Part shown: positions 48,004 through 56,526 of the stretch, piece by piece
Position numbering within the stretch: position 1 is the stretch's first letter
Layout: the number at the start of each line of letters is the position of its first letter
Source: Arthrobacter sp. C2
GTDB lineage: Bacteria > Actinomycetota > Actinomycetes > Actinomycetales > Micrococcaceae
Assembly: GCA_024207135.1 (NCBI GenBank)
Contig: CP042428.1
Span: 744,001-808,000 of the forward strand
Length of the DNA: 64,000 nucleotides
Direction: 5' to 3'
Program-made: the position numbers and the translations under genes
Notes under the pieces: model-generated
Told to the model about the DNA's origin: nothing
The model's input: only the letters and a program-made list of their open reading frames with translations
Databases searched by the model: none

Positions 48004-49185
48004 ATGCCACATCAATATTCAGACGTCCATGCAGGTGCACATACCGGCGCCACTCGAGGAATCCAGGACGTCATTCTCGATCATGCCGTGGTCGAGGGCT
48101 TGGAGATCGATCCGCAGCAACTCGGCACGATCGGATTACTGGCACGAAACGCGGAGCGTCACCTGTCCCGGCAGCATGGCTCCCCCTCCGGTGACCATAT
48201 GTACCTTTGGGGACCTCCCGGCCGGGGAAAGACCTGGATCCTGGGTGCCTTCTTCGACGCCCTTCCAACAGAAAACAAACGTCGATTCCACTTCCATGAA
48301 TTCTTCAGGGAGTTACACGCCACCGCGCACAAGGCCACGGCGACGGCCTTGGCCCAGATCGAGGAGCCAGAGGCGCTCGGCAGTGACCGGAGGCGCATGG
48401 ACCGGGTGGTGGCTCGCACCAGCGCCATTGAACAATCCATCGAGTCGATCCTGGGCAACGTTGAGGTTCTTTGCTTCGACGAGTTCCACTGCAACGACCC
48501 CGGCGATGCGATGCTTTTGGCGCGGATGTTCAAATTCATCATGGGCCGTCGGATCCTGTTGGTCACCACCTCGAACTATCCGCCCGAGGAACTTCTGGCC
48601 GACGAGTACTATCACCACCTGATCTTGCCGATCATTGCCGAAATCCGCGAGCACATGGATGTCCACGAGCTCGATGCCCACCGGGACTACCGCAGCATCG
48701 ATGTCGACGATGCCCAGCGCCACGGCTACAACACCGGCAGCCTCCTGGTGGCCCCGGCCGCCGCTGAATTGCACCGGATTGGACTCATGGCACCGGCGCA
48801 ACACGAGGTGGCTACTCTCAAACCCACCAGCCATGACATCCGTGCGCTCCGGGCTGTTCCCGGGCAACTTTGGTTCGAATTTGGCGATCTGTGTGAATCG
48901 TTGACCTCGACGCTTGACTACCTGGAGCTGGCCAAGGAATTCAACCACTGGGTTATTTCCGGAGTACCGGGTGCTGCCGCCATGACCCCGTTTGGGCTGC
49001 GCCGTCTCGCCAACGCCATCGACGTCCTGTACGACCACAACATCCGCCTCGACCTGCTCGCGCAGGAGGACTTCTCGGAGTCGCTGAGCCACCTCCCGGA
49101 ACTGGACGCTGCACGCCTGGCCAGCCGGCTGAACGCCTTGCAAACCACCGCCACACGACCAATCACCCAAGGTGCCAACGCATGA
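48004..49185 (+). CDS. zapE: AFG1-like ATPase / cell division protein ZapE
   Basis: The 393-residue P-loop ATPase has Walker A GPPGRGKT (70-77), Walker B VLCFDEFHCND, sensor TTSNYPPEEL and the C-terminal FEFGDLCESL segment, all typical of the AFG1/ZapE family. In E. coli ZapE affects Z-ring stability; eukaryotic AFG1 supports mitochondrial protein quality control. The ATG at 48004 was used; an upstream TTG at 47974 has no support. Its stop overlaps def by 4 bases. Confidence 0.92.
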   Translation: MPHQYSDVHAGAHTGATRGIQDVILDHAVVEGLEIDPQQLGTIGLLARNAERHLSRQHGSPSGDHMYLWGPPGRGKTWILGAFFDALPTENKRRFHFHEFFRELHATAHKATATALAQIEEPEALGSDRRRMDRVVARTSAIEQSIESILGNVEVLCFDEFHCNDPGDAMLLARMFKFIMGRRILLVTTSNYPPEELLADEYYHHLILPIIAEIREHMDVHELDAHRDYRSIDVDDAQRHGYNTGSLLVAPAAAELHRIGLMAPAQHEVATLKPTSHDIRALRAVPGQLWFEFGDLCESLTSTLDYLELAKEFNHWVISGVPGAAAMTPFGLRRLANAIDVLYDHNIRLDLLAQEDFSESLSHLPELDAARLASRLNALQTTATRPITQGANA

Positions 49186-49859
49186 GCAACGAATCAATGG
49201 CGGACCTCCATGACGAGGAATCAGCCATCTACTCCCCCGCATGGATCCGGAGCGAAGTCACCCGCCTCGTTGGCCTCAGGGACTCTGGCGAGATTCCGCC
49301 GATCGTCCAGCTCGGGCACCCGGTGTTGAGGATGCAGGCCAAAGAGCTCGACGTCCAACTCGGGCCCGAACTGTTGCGAGGATTCCTGGAGACAATGCGC
49401 GCAGTGATGCTCGATGCTCCGGGCGTCGGCCTGGCCGCACCGCAGCTGGGCATCCCCTTGCGGATTGCCGTGCTTCAGGATCTCTACGAAACCAGCCCCG
49501 AAATCTCAACGGTGCGAGAGCGCGAGCCGCTGGACTACCTGGAAATCATCAATCCGCATTACGAGCCGATCGGCGACCGCACGGCCGCCTTCTACGAGGG
49601 CTGCCTGTCGTTCAACGGATACCAGGGCGTGGTGGAGCGGCCAGCCGACATTTCCGCCAGTTTTCTTGACGCCGACGGAATCCCCCGGCGGAGGAACTTC
49701 TCCGGATGGCAAGCGCGGATCTTCCAGCACGAGACGGACCACCTGGATGGCACCGTTTACATCGACAAGGCACTGACCCGGTCGCTGTGCGCCAACCACG
49801 AATATCCGCGTTGGGCGAATCCCGGAATCGACCAGGCACGCCACGCGCTGGGCTTTTAG
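49182..49859 (+). CDS. def: Peptide deformylase
   Basis: All three deformylase motifs are intact: GVGLAAPQLG (81-90), EGCLSF with metal ligand Cys141, and QHETDHLDG with His183, Glu184 and His187. The enzyme removes the formyl group from nascent proteins. At 225 residues it has a 40-residue N-terminal extension compared with E. coli Def. Translational coupling to zapE, away from fmt, suggests an extra deformylase; whether another copy exists cannot be seen from this window. Confidence 0.95.
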   Translation: MSNESMADLHDEESAIYSPAWIRSEVTRLVGLRDSGEIPPIVQLGHPVLRMQAKELDVQLGPELLRGFLETMRAVMLDAPGVGLAAPQLGIPLRIAVLQDLYETSPEISTVREREPLDYLEIINPHYEPIGDRTAAFYEGCLSFNGYQGVVERPADISASFLDADGIPRRRNFSGWQARIFQHETDHLDGTVYIDKALTRSLCANHEYPRWANPGIDQARHALGF

Positions 49860-49862
49860 CTC

Positions 49863-49906
49863 CCGGGCTTGGGGTGAACGATCCGCAACGCTCTCCCAAA
49901 GCCCGG
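49863..49906 (+). terminator. Hairpin between convergent def and peptidase genes
   Basis: CCGGGCTTGGGG pairs with CTCCCAAAGCCCGG with one bulge, starting 4 bases after the def stop. The arms could act for both convergent genes. Confidence 0.55.
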
Positions 49907-50046
49907 CAGGGTGCTCGAAGCGCCGGTGAAGCTCGGAGCCGGATCGTGCGTAGCCAGCAACGACTTCCGCCGAGCCCGGTAAAACCCTCGGTGGCAAGGC
50001 GGCGTTCACCGGGCCCCCGCCACCGACGCCGAGCACCTTCGGGTGG

Positions 50047-52086
50047 TTACGGGGCCGTTTGGTTCGAGGATCCGTCAACCGGCAGATACCGGTTGAACCA
50101 CCGCAGGATTGCCTCAAAGCGCTGGCGGCGGTGCCACGGGGACCCTCCCCGGCTGAGCCCGTGGCTCTCCCCCGGGAACAGCACGAACTCGGTCGGCACC
50201 CCGCGCTGCTTCAAACCCACATAGTACCGCTGGGCCTGTTCCACCGGACACCGGTAGTCGCCCTCGGAGTGGATGACCAACGTCGGGGTGCGCACCTGCC
50301 CGATCTTGGCCATCGGCGACTGGGCGGCAACCCGCTCGGGATCCGACCCGGTGTAGGCATCTGCGAAGAACCAGCCGATGTCGCTGGTGCCCACGAACGA
50401 CAGCGGATCCAGGAACCCGCGTTCCACCAGGGCAGCGGCAAAGCGATGCTCATGGGCAATCGTCCAGGCGGTCAGGTAGCCGCCGTAGGAACCACCCAGG
50501 ACGCCCACGCGCCCCTCGTCCAGGTCGGGCTCGCTAGCACAGGCGCCGTCAAGGAAGGCCATGACGTCCTGCAGGTCCACGGTGCCCATCGCGTGCCTGA
50601 TGGCCGTCCCGTGCGCCCGGCCGTAGCTCGAGCTGCCACGCGGGTTGCATTGCAGCACCGCGTACCCGGCCGCCGCATAGACCTGTGCCTCGTCAAAGTA
50701 GGCGGGCCCGTACTGCGAGAACGGGCCACCGTGGATGTTCAGCAGCACCGGGTGCGGGCCGGGGCCCTGTGGCAGGTGGATCCAACCGTGGACCGGGTAC
50801 CCGTCAGGGGCGGTGAAGCTGACCTCGCGCGGGGCGCTGAGCGTGGTTTGCCGCCGCAGGGTGTTCCCGAACCCGGTGAGCTGGCGCAGCGAACCGCCCT
50901 CCAGTGCGGCGCACTCCCCCGGCGAGTCCGGGGACGCGTAGGACACCACGATGGTCGCACCGTTCGAGGCCGCCCCGTGGATGACCTGCGGGCCGGAGCC
51001 CAACACAGAGCTGTTGCCGCCGGCGGTGACCAGGTGCAATTCCCCGGTGCCGCGCACCCTGGCCAGTGCCAGGACCCCGGAGCATCCGTGGGGAACCAGT
51101 TGCTCGCACTCGGTGTAGTCGACGGCGTCGGTGTCGGTCAGCACCGCAGCCTCGCGCACGCCCGTAGCCCGGGCATCCATGGCACAGACGGCGACCTGCC
51201 GGGCCAGGAAGTCTGTGCCCGACTCCCCCACGAACTGGCCGAGGGCAAAGAGGGTTGCCCCGTCGTTGCTGAACCGCGGGGCCCGGTAGGCCCAGGGTGA
51301 GTCCGCGGCACCGAGGACCAGCTCGGGCACCGCCGGCGCCTCCCCGACCGCCGGCACGCGGTAGAGCTGCGACCGCAGGTCGGTGTCGTGTCCCTCGTGC
51401 AGCGCGGCGGCAAAGTAGATCCACCGACCATCGGGGCTGTAGCAGGGATCGGCCACATCCTGCCCGGCCAGTGCGCGCGCCGTCGCCTCGGGCAGTCCAC
51501 CGGGCACCTTGTGGAGCCCGTGCGCGGCCCGGCCCCGGGGCCGGACAAAGGGTTCCTGCTCAAGGCCCGGAACATCCAGCGTGAACAATTCCTGCACCTT
51601 GTCCCCGGTGAAGCCCACGCCGTCGCCGCGGTAGTTCAAGGTGGTGATGTGCCGCGGGGCCTCGGCCCCGGCTCCGACATCGTCGATGGAGCCGTAGCGG
51701 CCGGGTTCGGGGGTGCGGGAGAGGAAAGCAATCGAGCCGCCGTCCGGGGACCAGACAAAACCGCCAACGCCCAGCGTGCGCTCGGTCAGCACCCGCGGCT
51801 CGCCGCCGGCCGCCTCGACCACCGCCAGCTGGGCGACGCCCTTCGCATCGGCGCGCAGGAAGGCGATCCACATGCCGTCCGGGGAATGCCGGGGCCCGCT
51901 GTCGGATTCTCCGCGGGTCAAGCGCCGGGGCGGGGCCGAGCCGTCGAGCTCCAGCAACCACAACTGGCCCACGTATGAATCGGAGGCGAAGCTGGGGCGG
52001 GAGGCGGACACCACGGCACGGCCTGCATCCGGGCTCAGGCTGGGCGCAGATACAGTAGTCAGTAGTTCTAGTTGCTCTGGTTTCAC
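50047..52086 (-). CDS. S9 family prolyl oligopeptidase/acylaminoacyl peptidase
   Basis: The 679-residue protein has a seven-bladed-propeller-like N-terminal half (about 1-420, repeated WSPDGG, YSPDGRWI and FSNDGATLF units) and a C-terminal alpha/beta hydrolase domain. The nucleophile is in GGSYGGYLTAW, the acid in VIHSEGDYRCPV and the His in PGESHGLSR. These peptidases cut short peptides, often in the cytosol; no signal peptide is seen. The GTG lies 6 bases after TAGGCT (52093-52098, minus strand), with no ribosome-binding site. Confidence 0.93.
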   Translation of the reverse strand: MKPEQLELLTTVSAPSLSPDAGRAVVSASRPSFASDSYVGQLWLLELDGSAPPRRLTRGESDSGPRHSPDGMWIAFLRADAKGVAQLAVVEAAGGEPRVLTERTLGVGGFVWSPDGGSIAFLSRTPEPGRYGSIDDVGAGAEAPRHITTLNYRGDGVGFTGDKVQELFTLDVPGLEQEPFVRPRGRAAHGLHKVPGGLPEATARALAGQDVADPCYSPDGRWIYFAAALHEGHDTDLRSQLYRVPAVGEAPAVPELVLGAADSPWAYRAPRFSNDGATLFALGQFVGESGTDFLARQVAVCAMDARATGVREAAVLTDTDAVDYTECEQLVPHGCSGVLALARVRGTGELHLVTAGGNSSVLGSGPQVIHGAASNGATIVVSYASPDSPGECAALEGGSLRQLTGFGNTLRRQTTLSAPREVSFTAPDGYPVHGWIHLPQGPGPHPVLLNIHGGPFSQYGPAYFDEAQVYAAAGYAVLQCNPRGSSSYGRAHGTAIRHAMGTVDLQDVMAFLDGACASEPDLDEGRVGVLGGSYGGYLTAWTIAHEHRFAAALVERGFLDPLSFVGTSDIGWFFADAYTGSDPERVAAQSPMAKIGQVRTPTLVIHSEGDYRCPVEQAQRYYVGLKQRGVPTEFVLFPGESHGLSRGGSPWHRRQRFEAILRWFNRYLPVDGSSNQTAP

Positions 52087-52126
52087 TGCGCTAGCCTATC
52101 GAATTCACCTGAGACGAAGGACACAC

Positions 52127-52999
52127 GTGCAGCAGCCAACACCTCTCGATTCGGGGCTTCGCTGCCCCGTCTGCAAGTCGGGGCTGTCCCTGCAGCACCA
52201 GCCGGGCCGCCCGGCGCGCCTGGGCTGCGAGGCCGGGCACGGCTTCGACGCCGCGAAGCAGGGCTATTTCAACCTGCTCACCGGCAAGGGAACCAACTTC
52301 ACCGAGGACGGGGCCCCCATGGTCGCCGCCCGGGCCTCCTTCCTGGACGCCGGGCACTACGAGTCCCTGGCCGAGGCCCTGGGCCACCGGGTCCGCAACG
52401 CCCTGCAGGGAATCGAGCACCCCCGGATACTCGATGCGGGTGCCGGGACCGGCTACTACCTCCGCCAGGTTCTCCAGGCCCTGCCCGGGACTTCGGCAGC
52501 CAGCGCCGTGGCCCTGGACATCTCCCGCTACGCAATGCGCCGCGCGGCGAAGCTCCCCGACACCCTGGCATTGGTGTGGGACCTGTGGCGCGAACTGCCG
52601 CTGGAAGACGAATCCTTCGATGTCGTGCTCAACATCTTCTCCCCGCACAACGGTGCCGAATTCGCCCGGGTGCTGCGTCCGGGCGGAACCGCCCTGGTCG
52701 TGACCCCGCTGCCCGGCCACCTGGCCGAGGGCGCGGCCCTGCTGGGGCTGCTGGGGATCGCCGCCGACAAGGCCGCGGGCGTCGTGGCCTCGATGGGCGG
52801 GGGCTTCGAGCTTCGTGCCACCGAGGAGGTCAAGATCCCCCTGGTGCTGGATCCGGAGGCCGCCTTCGAGCTGGCCATGATGGGCCCGGCCGGACACCAC
52901 CTGGACCCCGAAACCCTGCGCATCCGACTGGCGGATGCCGGAAGTGCCACCCTGGTCACCGCGGCGTTCCGCATCCAGGAATTCCGCAAGATCGACTAA
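52127..52999 (+). CDS. 23S rRNA (guanine-N1) methyltransferase, RlmA/TlrB type
   Basis: An N-terminal zinc site (CPVC at 13-16, C34, H38 in GCEAGHGFD) and DAAKQGYFNLL are the RlmA hallmarks. The Rossmann domain has the SAM-binding ILDAGAGTGYYL. RlmA-I and RlmA-II methylate G745 or G748 of 23S rRNA; the latter type can give tylosin-class resistance, but sequence alone does not separate them here. GTG with GAAGGA 6 bases upstream starts the 290-residue protein. It is divergent from the S9 peptidase gene. Confidence 0.92.
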   Translation: MQQPTPLDSGLRCPVCKSGLSLQHQPGRPARLGCEAGHGFDAAKQGYFNLLTGKGTNFTEDGAPMVAARASFLDAGHYESLAEALGHRVRNALQGIEHPRILDAGAGTGYYLRQVLQALPGTSAASAVALDISRYAMRRAAKLPDTLALVWDLWRELPLEDESFDVVLNIFSPHNGAEFARVLRPGGTALVVTPLPGHLAEGAALLGLLGIAADKAAGVVASMGGGFELRATEEVKIPLVLDPEAAFELAMMGPAGHHLDPETLRIRLADAGSATLVTAAFRIQEFRKID

Positions 53000-53023
53000 G
53001 CGCCCATAACGCCGTCGCCGGGC

Positions 53024-53050
53024 GGTCCCTCATCGCAGTGATGAGGGGCC
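53024..53050 (+). terminator. Terminator after the rRNA methyltransferase gene
   Basis: An 11-bp stem (53024-53034 with 53040-53050, one G-T pair) with a 5-base loop lies 24 bases after the stop. No U-tract follows. Confidence 0.65.
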
Positions 53051-53160
53051 AGCTCGGGAACATCGTCCCTTGTGCTGATTCGATTTGGCATGCCCATCGG
53101 GCAAAATGGAAGGCATGGAGGTTGGTGTGTATCCAACACATCTTGACTTAGGGGGCAACA

Positions 53161-53628
53161 ATGTACGACTGGCTCATAACGAACGCATGGGTCGTTTGGC
53201 TGGCGCTCTTCCTCTTGCTGGCCATCATCGAAATGATCTCCCTTGACCTGTACTTCATCATGCTTGGGGTCGGAGCCCTGGGCGGCGTGGCCGTTGCGCT
53301 GCTTGGCGGGGAATTCTGGTTGCAGATGGTGGTCTTCAGCATTACGTCCCTGCTCATGATCATGCTCGTGCGTCCCATCGCACTGCGGCACCTGCGCAAG
53401 GATCCCGAAGGGCTGCGCACCAATGTCGATCGGCTCATCGGTGAAGACGCACTGGTCCTGGAGCCCACCTCCAGGATGAATGGACGCGCAAAGATCGGCG
53501 GAGAGACCTGGTCGGCGCGAACCGACGACGATGTTGCGCTGCAGCCGGGAACCTACGGTTCGGTGGTCCGCATCGAAGGGGCAACGGCCTACATCACGCT
53601 GCGCACCCAAATGCCCGGCCTGGACTAG
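53161..53628 (+). CDS. NfeD family membrane protein
   Basis: The 155-residue protein has two or three N-terminal helices (about 10-30, 32-50, 55-72) and a C-terminal OB-fold domain (about 85-150, LIGEDALVLEPTSRMNGRAKI). This is the short NfeD1b form without a protease domain. NfeD proteins partner with SPFH/stomatin proteins in membrane microdomains, and an SPFH gene follows 59 bases downstream. AGGGGG precedes the ATG. Confidence 0.92.
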   Translation: MYDWLITNAWVVWLALFLLLAIIEMISLDLYFIMLGVGALGGVAVALLGGEFWLQMVVFSITSLLMIMLVRPIALRHLRKDPEGLRTNVDRLIGEDALVLEPTSRMNGRAKIGGETWSARTDDDVALQPGTYGSVVRIEGATAYITLRTQMPGLD

Positions 53629-53687
53629 CAACTCCCAGACAAGTTTTCGGCGTCTGGAACATGGCGCCCCAACGAAAGAGAGAAGAG

Positions 53688-54623
53688 ATGCAAACATCGG
53701 GCCTTGGCCTCACGGTCGTCCTGGTAGTACTGGCAATCTTCGTGATCATCGTGCTGCTGCGCTCCGTGCGCATCGTGCCGCAGGCGCGGGCCGGGATCGT
53801 GGAGCGGCTGGGCAAGTACCATCGCACACTGCTTCCCGGGCTGACGATCTTGATTCCGTTTGTTGACCGTTTGCTGCCGATGCTGGACCTTCGCGAACAG
53901 GTTGTGAGCTTTCCGCCGCAGCCGGTGATTACGGAGGACAACCTGGTGGTCTCCATCGACACCGTGGTCTACTTCCAGATCACCGAGCCGCGTGCAGCGA
54001 CCTACGAAATCGCCAACTACATCCAGGCTGTGGAGCAGCTGACAACCACCACGCTTCGTAACGTCGTCGGCGGGCTGAACCTCGAAGAGGCACTGACCAG
54101 CCGCGACCAGATTAACGGCCAGCTGCGTGGCGTCCTTGACGAGGCCACCGGCAAGTGGGGCATCCGCGTCTCCCGTGTCGAGCTCAAGGCCATCGATCCA
54201 CCGCTGTCGATCCAGGACTCCATGGAGAAGCAGATGCGCGCCGAGCGCGACCGCCGTGCCGCGATCCTCACCGCCGAAGGCACCAAGCAGTCGGCAATCC
54301 TCACCGCCGAAGGCCAACGCCAGGCATCCATCCTGAAAGCGGAGGGTGACGCCAAGGCGGCCATCCTGCGTGCCGACGGCGAGTCGGCGGCCATCCAGAA
54401 GGTCTTCGACGCGATCCACGCCGGAAAGCCGGACCAGAAGCTGCTGGCCTACCAGTACCTGCAGATGCTGCCGAAGATCGCCGAAGGCACCGCCAACAAG
54501 CTGTGGATCATTCCCAGCGAGGTCGGCGAGGCCCTGAAGGGGATCGGCGGCGCGCTGGGCAACTTCAACGAAGGCCCGGACGACGACCAGAAGCCGGAAG
54601 GCACCAGCAGCACCCTGATGTAA
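53688..54623 (+). CDS. SPFH domain/stomatin-like protein (slipin, QmcA group)
   Basis: An N-terminal membrane anchor (about 7-25) precedes the SPFH/Band-7 domain (RIVPQARAGIVERLGKY, then ITEDNLVVSIDTVVYFQI). An Ala/Glu-rich coiled coil (about 190-245, AERDRRAAILTAEG with three AEGxxQxxIL-type repeats) and an oligomerisation tail follow. It scaffolds membrane microdomains and can regulate proteases. The ATG used follows AGAGAGAAGAG; another at 53661 lacks one. It forms a unit with nfeD. Confidence 0.93.
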   Translation: MQTSGLGLTVVLVVLAIFVIIVLLRSVRIVPQARAGIVERLGKYHRTLLPGLTILIPFVDRLLPMLDLREQVVSFPPQPVITEDNLVVSIDTVVYFQITEPRAATYEIANYIQAVEQLTTTTLRNVVGGLNLEEALTSRDQINGQLRGVLDEATGKWGIRVSRVELKAIDPPLSIQDSMEKQMRAERDRRAAILTAEGTKQSAILTAEGQRQASILKAEGDAKAAILRADGESAAIQKVFDAIHAGKPDQKLLAYQYLQMLPKIAEGTANKLWIIPSEVGEALKGIGGALGNFNEGPDDDQKPEGTSSTLM

Positions 54624-54649
54624 CGGCCTGTTTCAGGCGGCAAAATATT

Positions 54650-54683
54650 GGGCGGGCGACCTCACAAGCGAGGATGCCCGCCC
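54650..54683 (+). terminator. Terminator after the SPFH gene
   Basis: GGGCGGGC (54650-54657) pairs with GCCCGCCC (54676-54683) around an inner CCTC/GAGG pairing, 27 bases after the stop. Confidence 0.65.
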
Positions 54684-54701
54684 GAAGCCGCGTTTGGGCC
54701 G

Positions 54702-54707
54702 TATAAT
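54702..54707 (+). promoter_or_regulatory. Consensus -10 box upstream of rbpA
   Basis: A perfect TATAAT lies 98 bases before rbpA, suggesting a housekeeping-sigma promoter in addition to the SigR-type one. No clear -35 hexamer is visible. Confidence 0.5.
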
Positions 54708-54732
54708 GGAAACTTCGAGACTTGCGCCCCGC

Positions 54733-54759
54733 GGGAATTTTATGCTGGACCGGGACGTT
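54733..54759 (+). promoter_or_regulatory. SigR/SigH-type promoter of rbpA
   Basis: GGGAAT (54733-54738), 18 bases, then GTT (54757-54759) matches the consensus GGAAT-N18-GTT for the thiol-oxidative-stress sigma factor SigR (SigH in mycobacteria). rbpA belongs to the SigR regulon in Streptomyces. The transcript would start near 54766, 39 bases before the gene. Confidence 0.75.
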
Positions 54760-54804
54760 GAAATCGGTAGCCGAACCCGTATGTAATCGCAGTAGGGAGA
54801 CAAT

Positions 54805-55164
54805 ATGAGCGATCGCAGCCTGCGAGGAATGCGCCTTGGCGCACAGAGCATGGAAACTGAGGCTGGCGTCGAGCCAGCAGCGCGCCAGCGCGTTGAATAC
54901 CGTTGCGAAGACGGCGAGCAGGTGTTCGTGATTTTTGCCGCAGAGGCAGACATCCCGGCAACCTGGACTTCCAAGACCGGCAAGATTGCATCGCTGGTCA
55001 ATGGCGACGCACAGCCGGAGGAGACCAACGAGAAGCCGGTGCGCACCCACTGGGACATGCTCCTCGAGCGCCGGTCCGTCGAAGAACTGGAAACGATCCT
55101 GAAGGATCGCCTGGACAAGTTGCGCGCCACCCGTGGTGCAGCCCAGGCAGCATTGAAGGGCTAG
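54805..55164 (+). CDS. rbpA: RNA polymerase-binding protein RbpA
   Basis: The 119-residue actinobacterial transcription factor shows the N-terminal tail DRSLRGMRLGAQSME, the core domain, the basic linker, and the sigma-interaction domain THWDMLLERRSVEELETILKDRL. RbpA stabilises open complexes with the principal sigma factor. Only one Cys remains in the core, so the zinc site of Streptomyces RbpA is absent, as in Mycobacterium. GGGAGA precedes the ATG. Two promoters, one SigR-like, lie upstream. Confidence 0.96.
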   Translation: MSDRSLRGMRLGAQSMETEAGVEPAARQRVEYRCEDGEQVFVIFAAEADIPATWTSKTGKIASLVNGDAQPEETNEKPVRTHWDMLLERRSVEELETILKDRLDKLRATRGAAQAALKG

Positions 55165-55186
55165 CAACACGCCTCTGTTTGCTGCA

Positions 55187-55229
55187 ATGGCGAGGGCCCG
55201 AATGGATGATCCATTCGGGCCCTCGCCAT
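55187..55229. terminator. Bidirectional terminator between rbpA and the GT2 gene
   Basis: A perfect 20-bp inverted repeat (55187-55206 with 55210-55229) on a 3-base loop lies between two convergent genes and can serve both. Confidence 0.85.
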
Positions 55230-55262
55230 GTCCGGCCGTATCCGGGATGCGGCCGGCGGGTA

Positions 55263-55991
55263 CTACTTGCGTCCGGTGAGCTTCTTCCAGCGGGCGCTCA
55301 GGCCCCACCGGGTCACGTTCAGCATGGCCTCGACAACGATGTTTCCGCTCATCTTCGAGACGCCAAGTTCGCGTTCGACGAAGGTGATCGGCACCTCGAC
55401 GATCTTCTTGCCCAGCTGGGCCACGCGGAAGGTCATGTCGACCTGGAAGCCATAGCCCACCGACTCGATGGCGTTGAAGTCCAGGGCCTCGAGGGTCTCG
55501 CGGCGGAACGCGCGGAAGCCGGCGGTGATGTCGCGCAGGTTCACGCCCAGCATGGTGCGGGAGTAGAAGCTGCCCACGCGGGAAATCATCTTGCGGTGCA
55601 GCGGCCAGTTGACGACCGAGCCGCCCTTGACCCAGCGCGAACCGATGACCAGGTCAGCGCCCTTGGGGATTTCCGCCAGCAGCAGGGGAAGCTGCTCGGG
55701 CTTGTGTGAACCATCGGCATCCATCTCCACCAGGACGTCGTACCCGGCGTCCAAGGCCCAGCGGAACCCGGCCAGGTAGGCGGCGCCCAGGCCGGCCTTG
55801 CCCGTGCGGTGCATGACGTGGATGGATTTGTCCTCGGCAGCCATCTTGTCTGCCAGGGCGCCGGTGCCGTCCGGGGAATTGTCGTCAACGATCAAGACAT
55901 CCGAATCAGGCACCGCGGCACGCAAGCGGCCCACGGTGATGGGCAGCGATTCAAGCTCGTTGTAGGTCGGAATGATCGTGACTACGCGCAC
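55263..55991 (-). CDS. Polyprenol monophosphomannose synthase (GT2)
   Basis: The GT2 motifs TIIPTYNELESL, DDNSPDGT and EMDADGSH (metal-binding DxD), then GSRWVKGGS and the late ITFVERELGVSKM loop, match dolichol-phosphate-mannose synthases such as mycobacterial Ppm1 catalytic domains. It would make polyprenyl-phosphomannose for cell-wall mannans, with the UppS-type carrier as substrate. At 242 residues no membrane segment is fused. GTG is preceded by AAAGGGA. Confidence 0.9.
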   Translation of the reverse strand: MRVVTIIPTYNELESLPITVGRLRAAVPDSDVLIVDDNSPDGTGALADKMAAEDKSIHVMHRTGKAGLGAAYLAGFRWALDAGYDVLVEMDADGSHKPEQLPLLLAEIPKGADLVIGSRWVKGGSVVNWPLHRKMISRVGSFYSRTMLGVNLRDITAGFRAFRRETLEALDFNAIESVGYGFQVDMTFRVAQLGKKIVEVPITFVERELGVSKMSGNIVVEAMLNVTRWGLSARWKKLTGRK

Positions 55992-56526
55992 GCGGCAGTC
56001 CCTTTCTGCTGATGGAACGATCCGCGGAAGAAGGCCGCAAGGGGCCAGGTACCAAGGTGCCGCGTAGGGTTAACCCGCTGCGACTGGTTTCAGGGATCGG
56101 GTGGGGGTCAGTGCACAATTATACGCAACCGCTCCCCCGAAACCCGGCTCCCAGCCGTGTGACGCGCAAGACGATTCGGCCCACCGGCCGGACACACAAA
56201 TCGACCCCGCGGCTTCGGTCCGTCCCTCCCGGCCGACGAGCGGCCAGGAAGGTGTTATCTAATGCCAACGGGGTCAATTTGTTCTTGCGGACCGGAATAC
56301 CGGTAAGCCGGATCGAAGGATCAGACACTGGTAACAGCCTACCGTCCAGTTTTTAGCTGTCAACCGTTTCCGGACCACTGGCTACGTGAATTCAATCAGG
56401 TCAACCGATATATGGCGCGCTGACCAGCATTCAAGGAACTTGACGAGGCCTCGCGCAAATACTTCGATTCCGGCCTTGCCAAAACACTTTTTCTCTGAAC
56501 CCAACGGCGGGGAAGCCCCGGTCCGC
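55992..56526. other. Gene-free interval
   Basis: About 535 bases upstream of the polyprenol mannosyltransferase gene. A 114-codon rightward frame (56012-56356) is Arg/Pro/Ser-rich, lacks a ribosome-binding site and is not called. No repeat stands out. Confidence 0.5.

Noticed and set aside
56012-56356. A 114-codon rightward frame beside the GT2 gene
   Set aside because: Arg/Pro/Ser-rich with no ribosome-binding site, overlapping the expected upstream region of the divergent gene.
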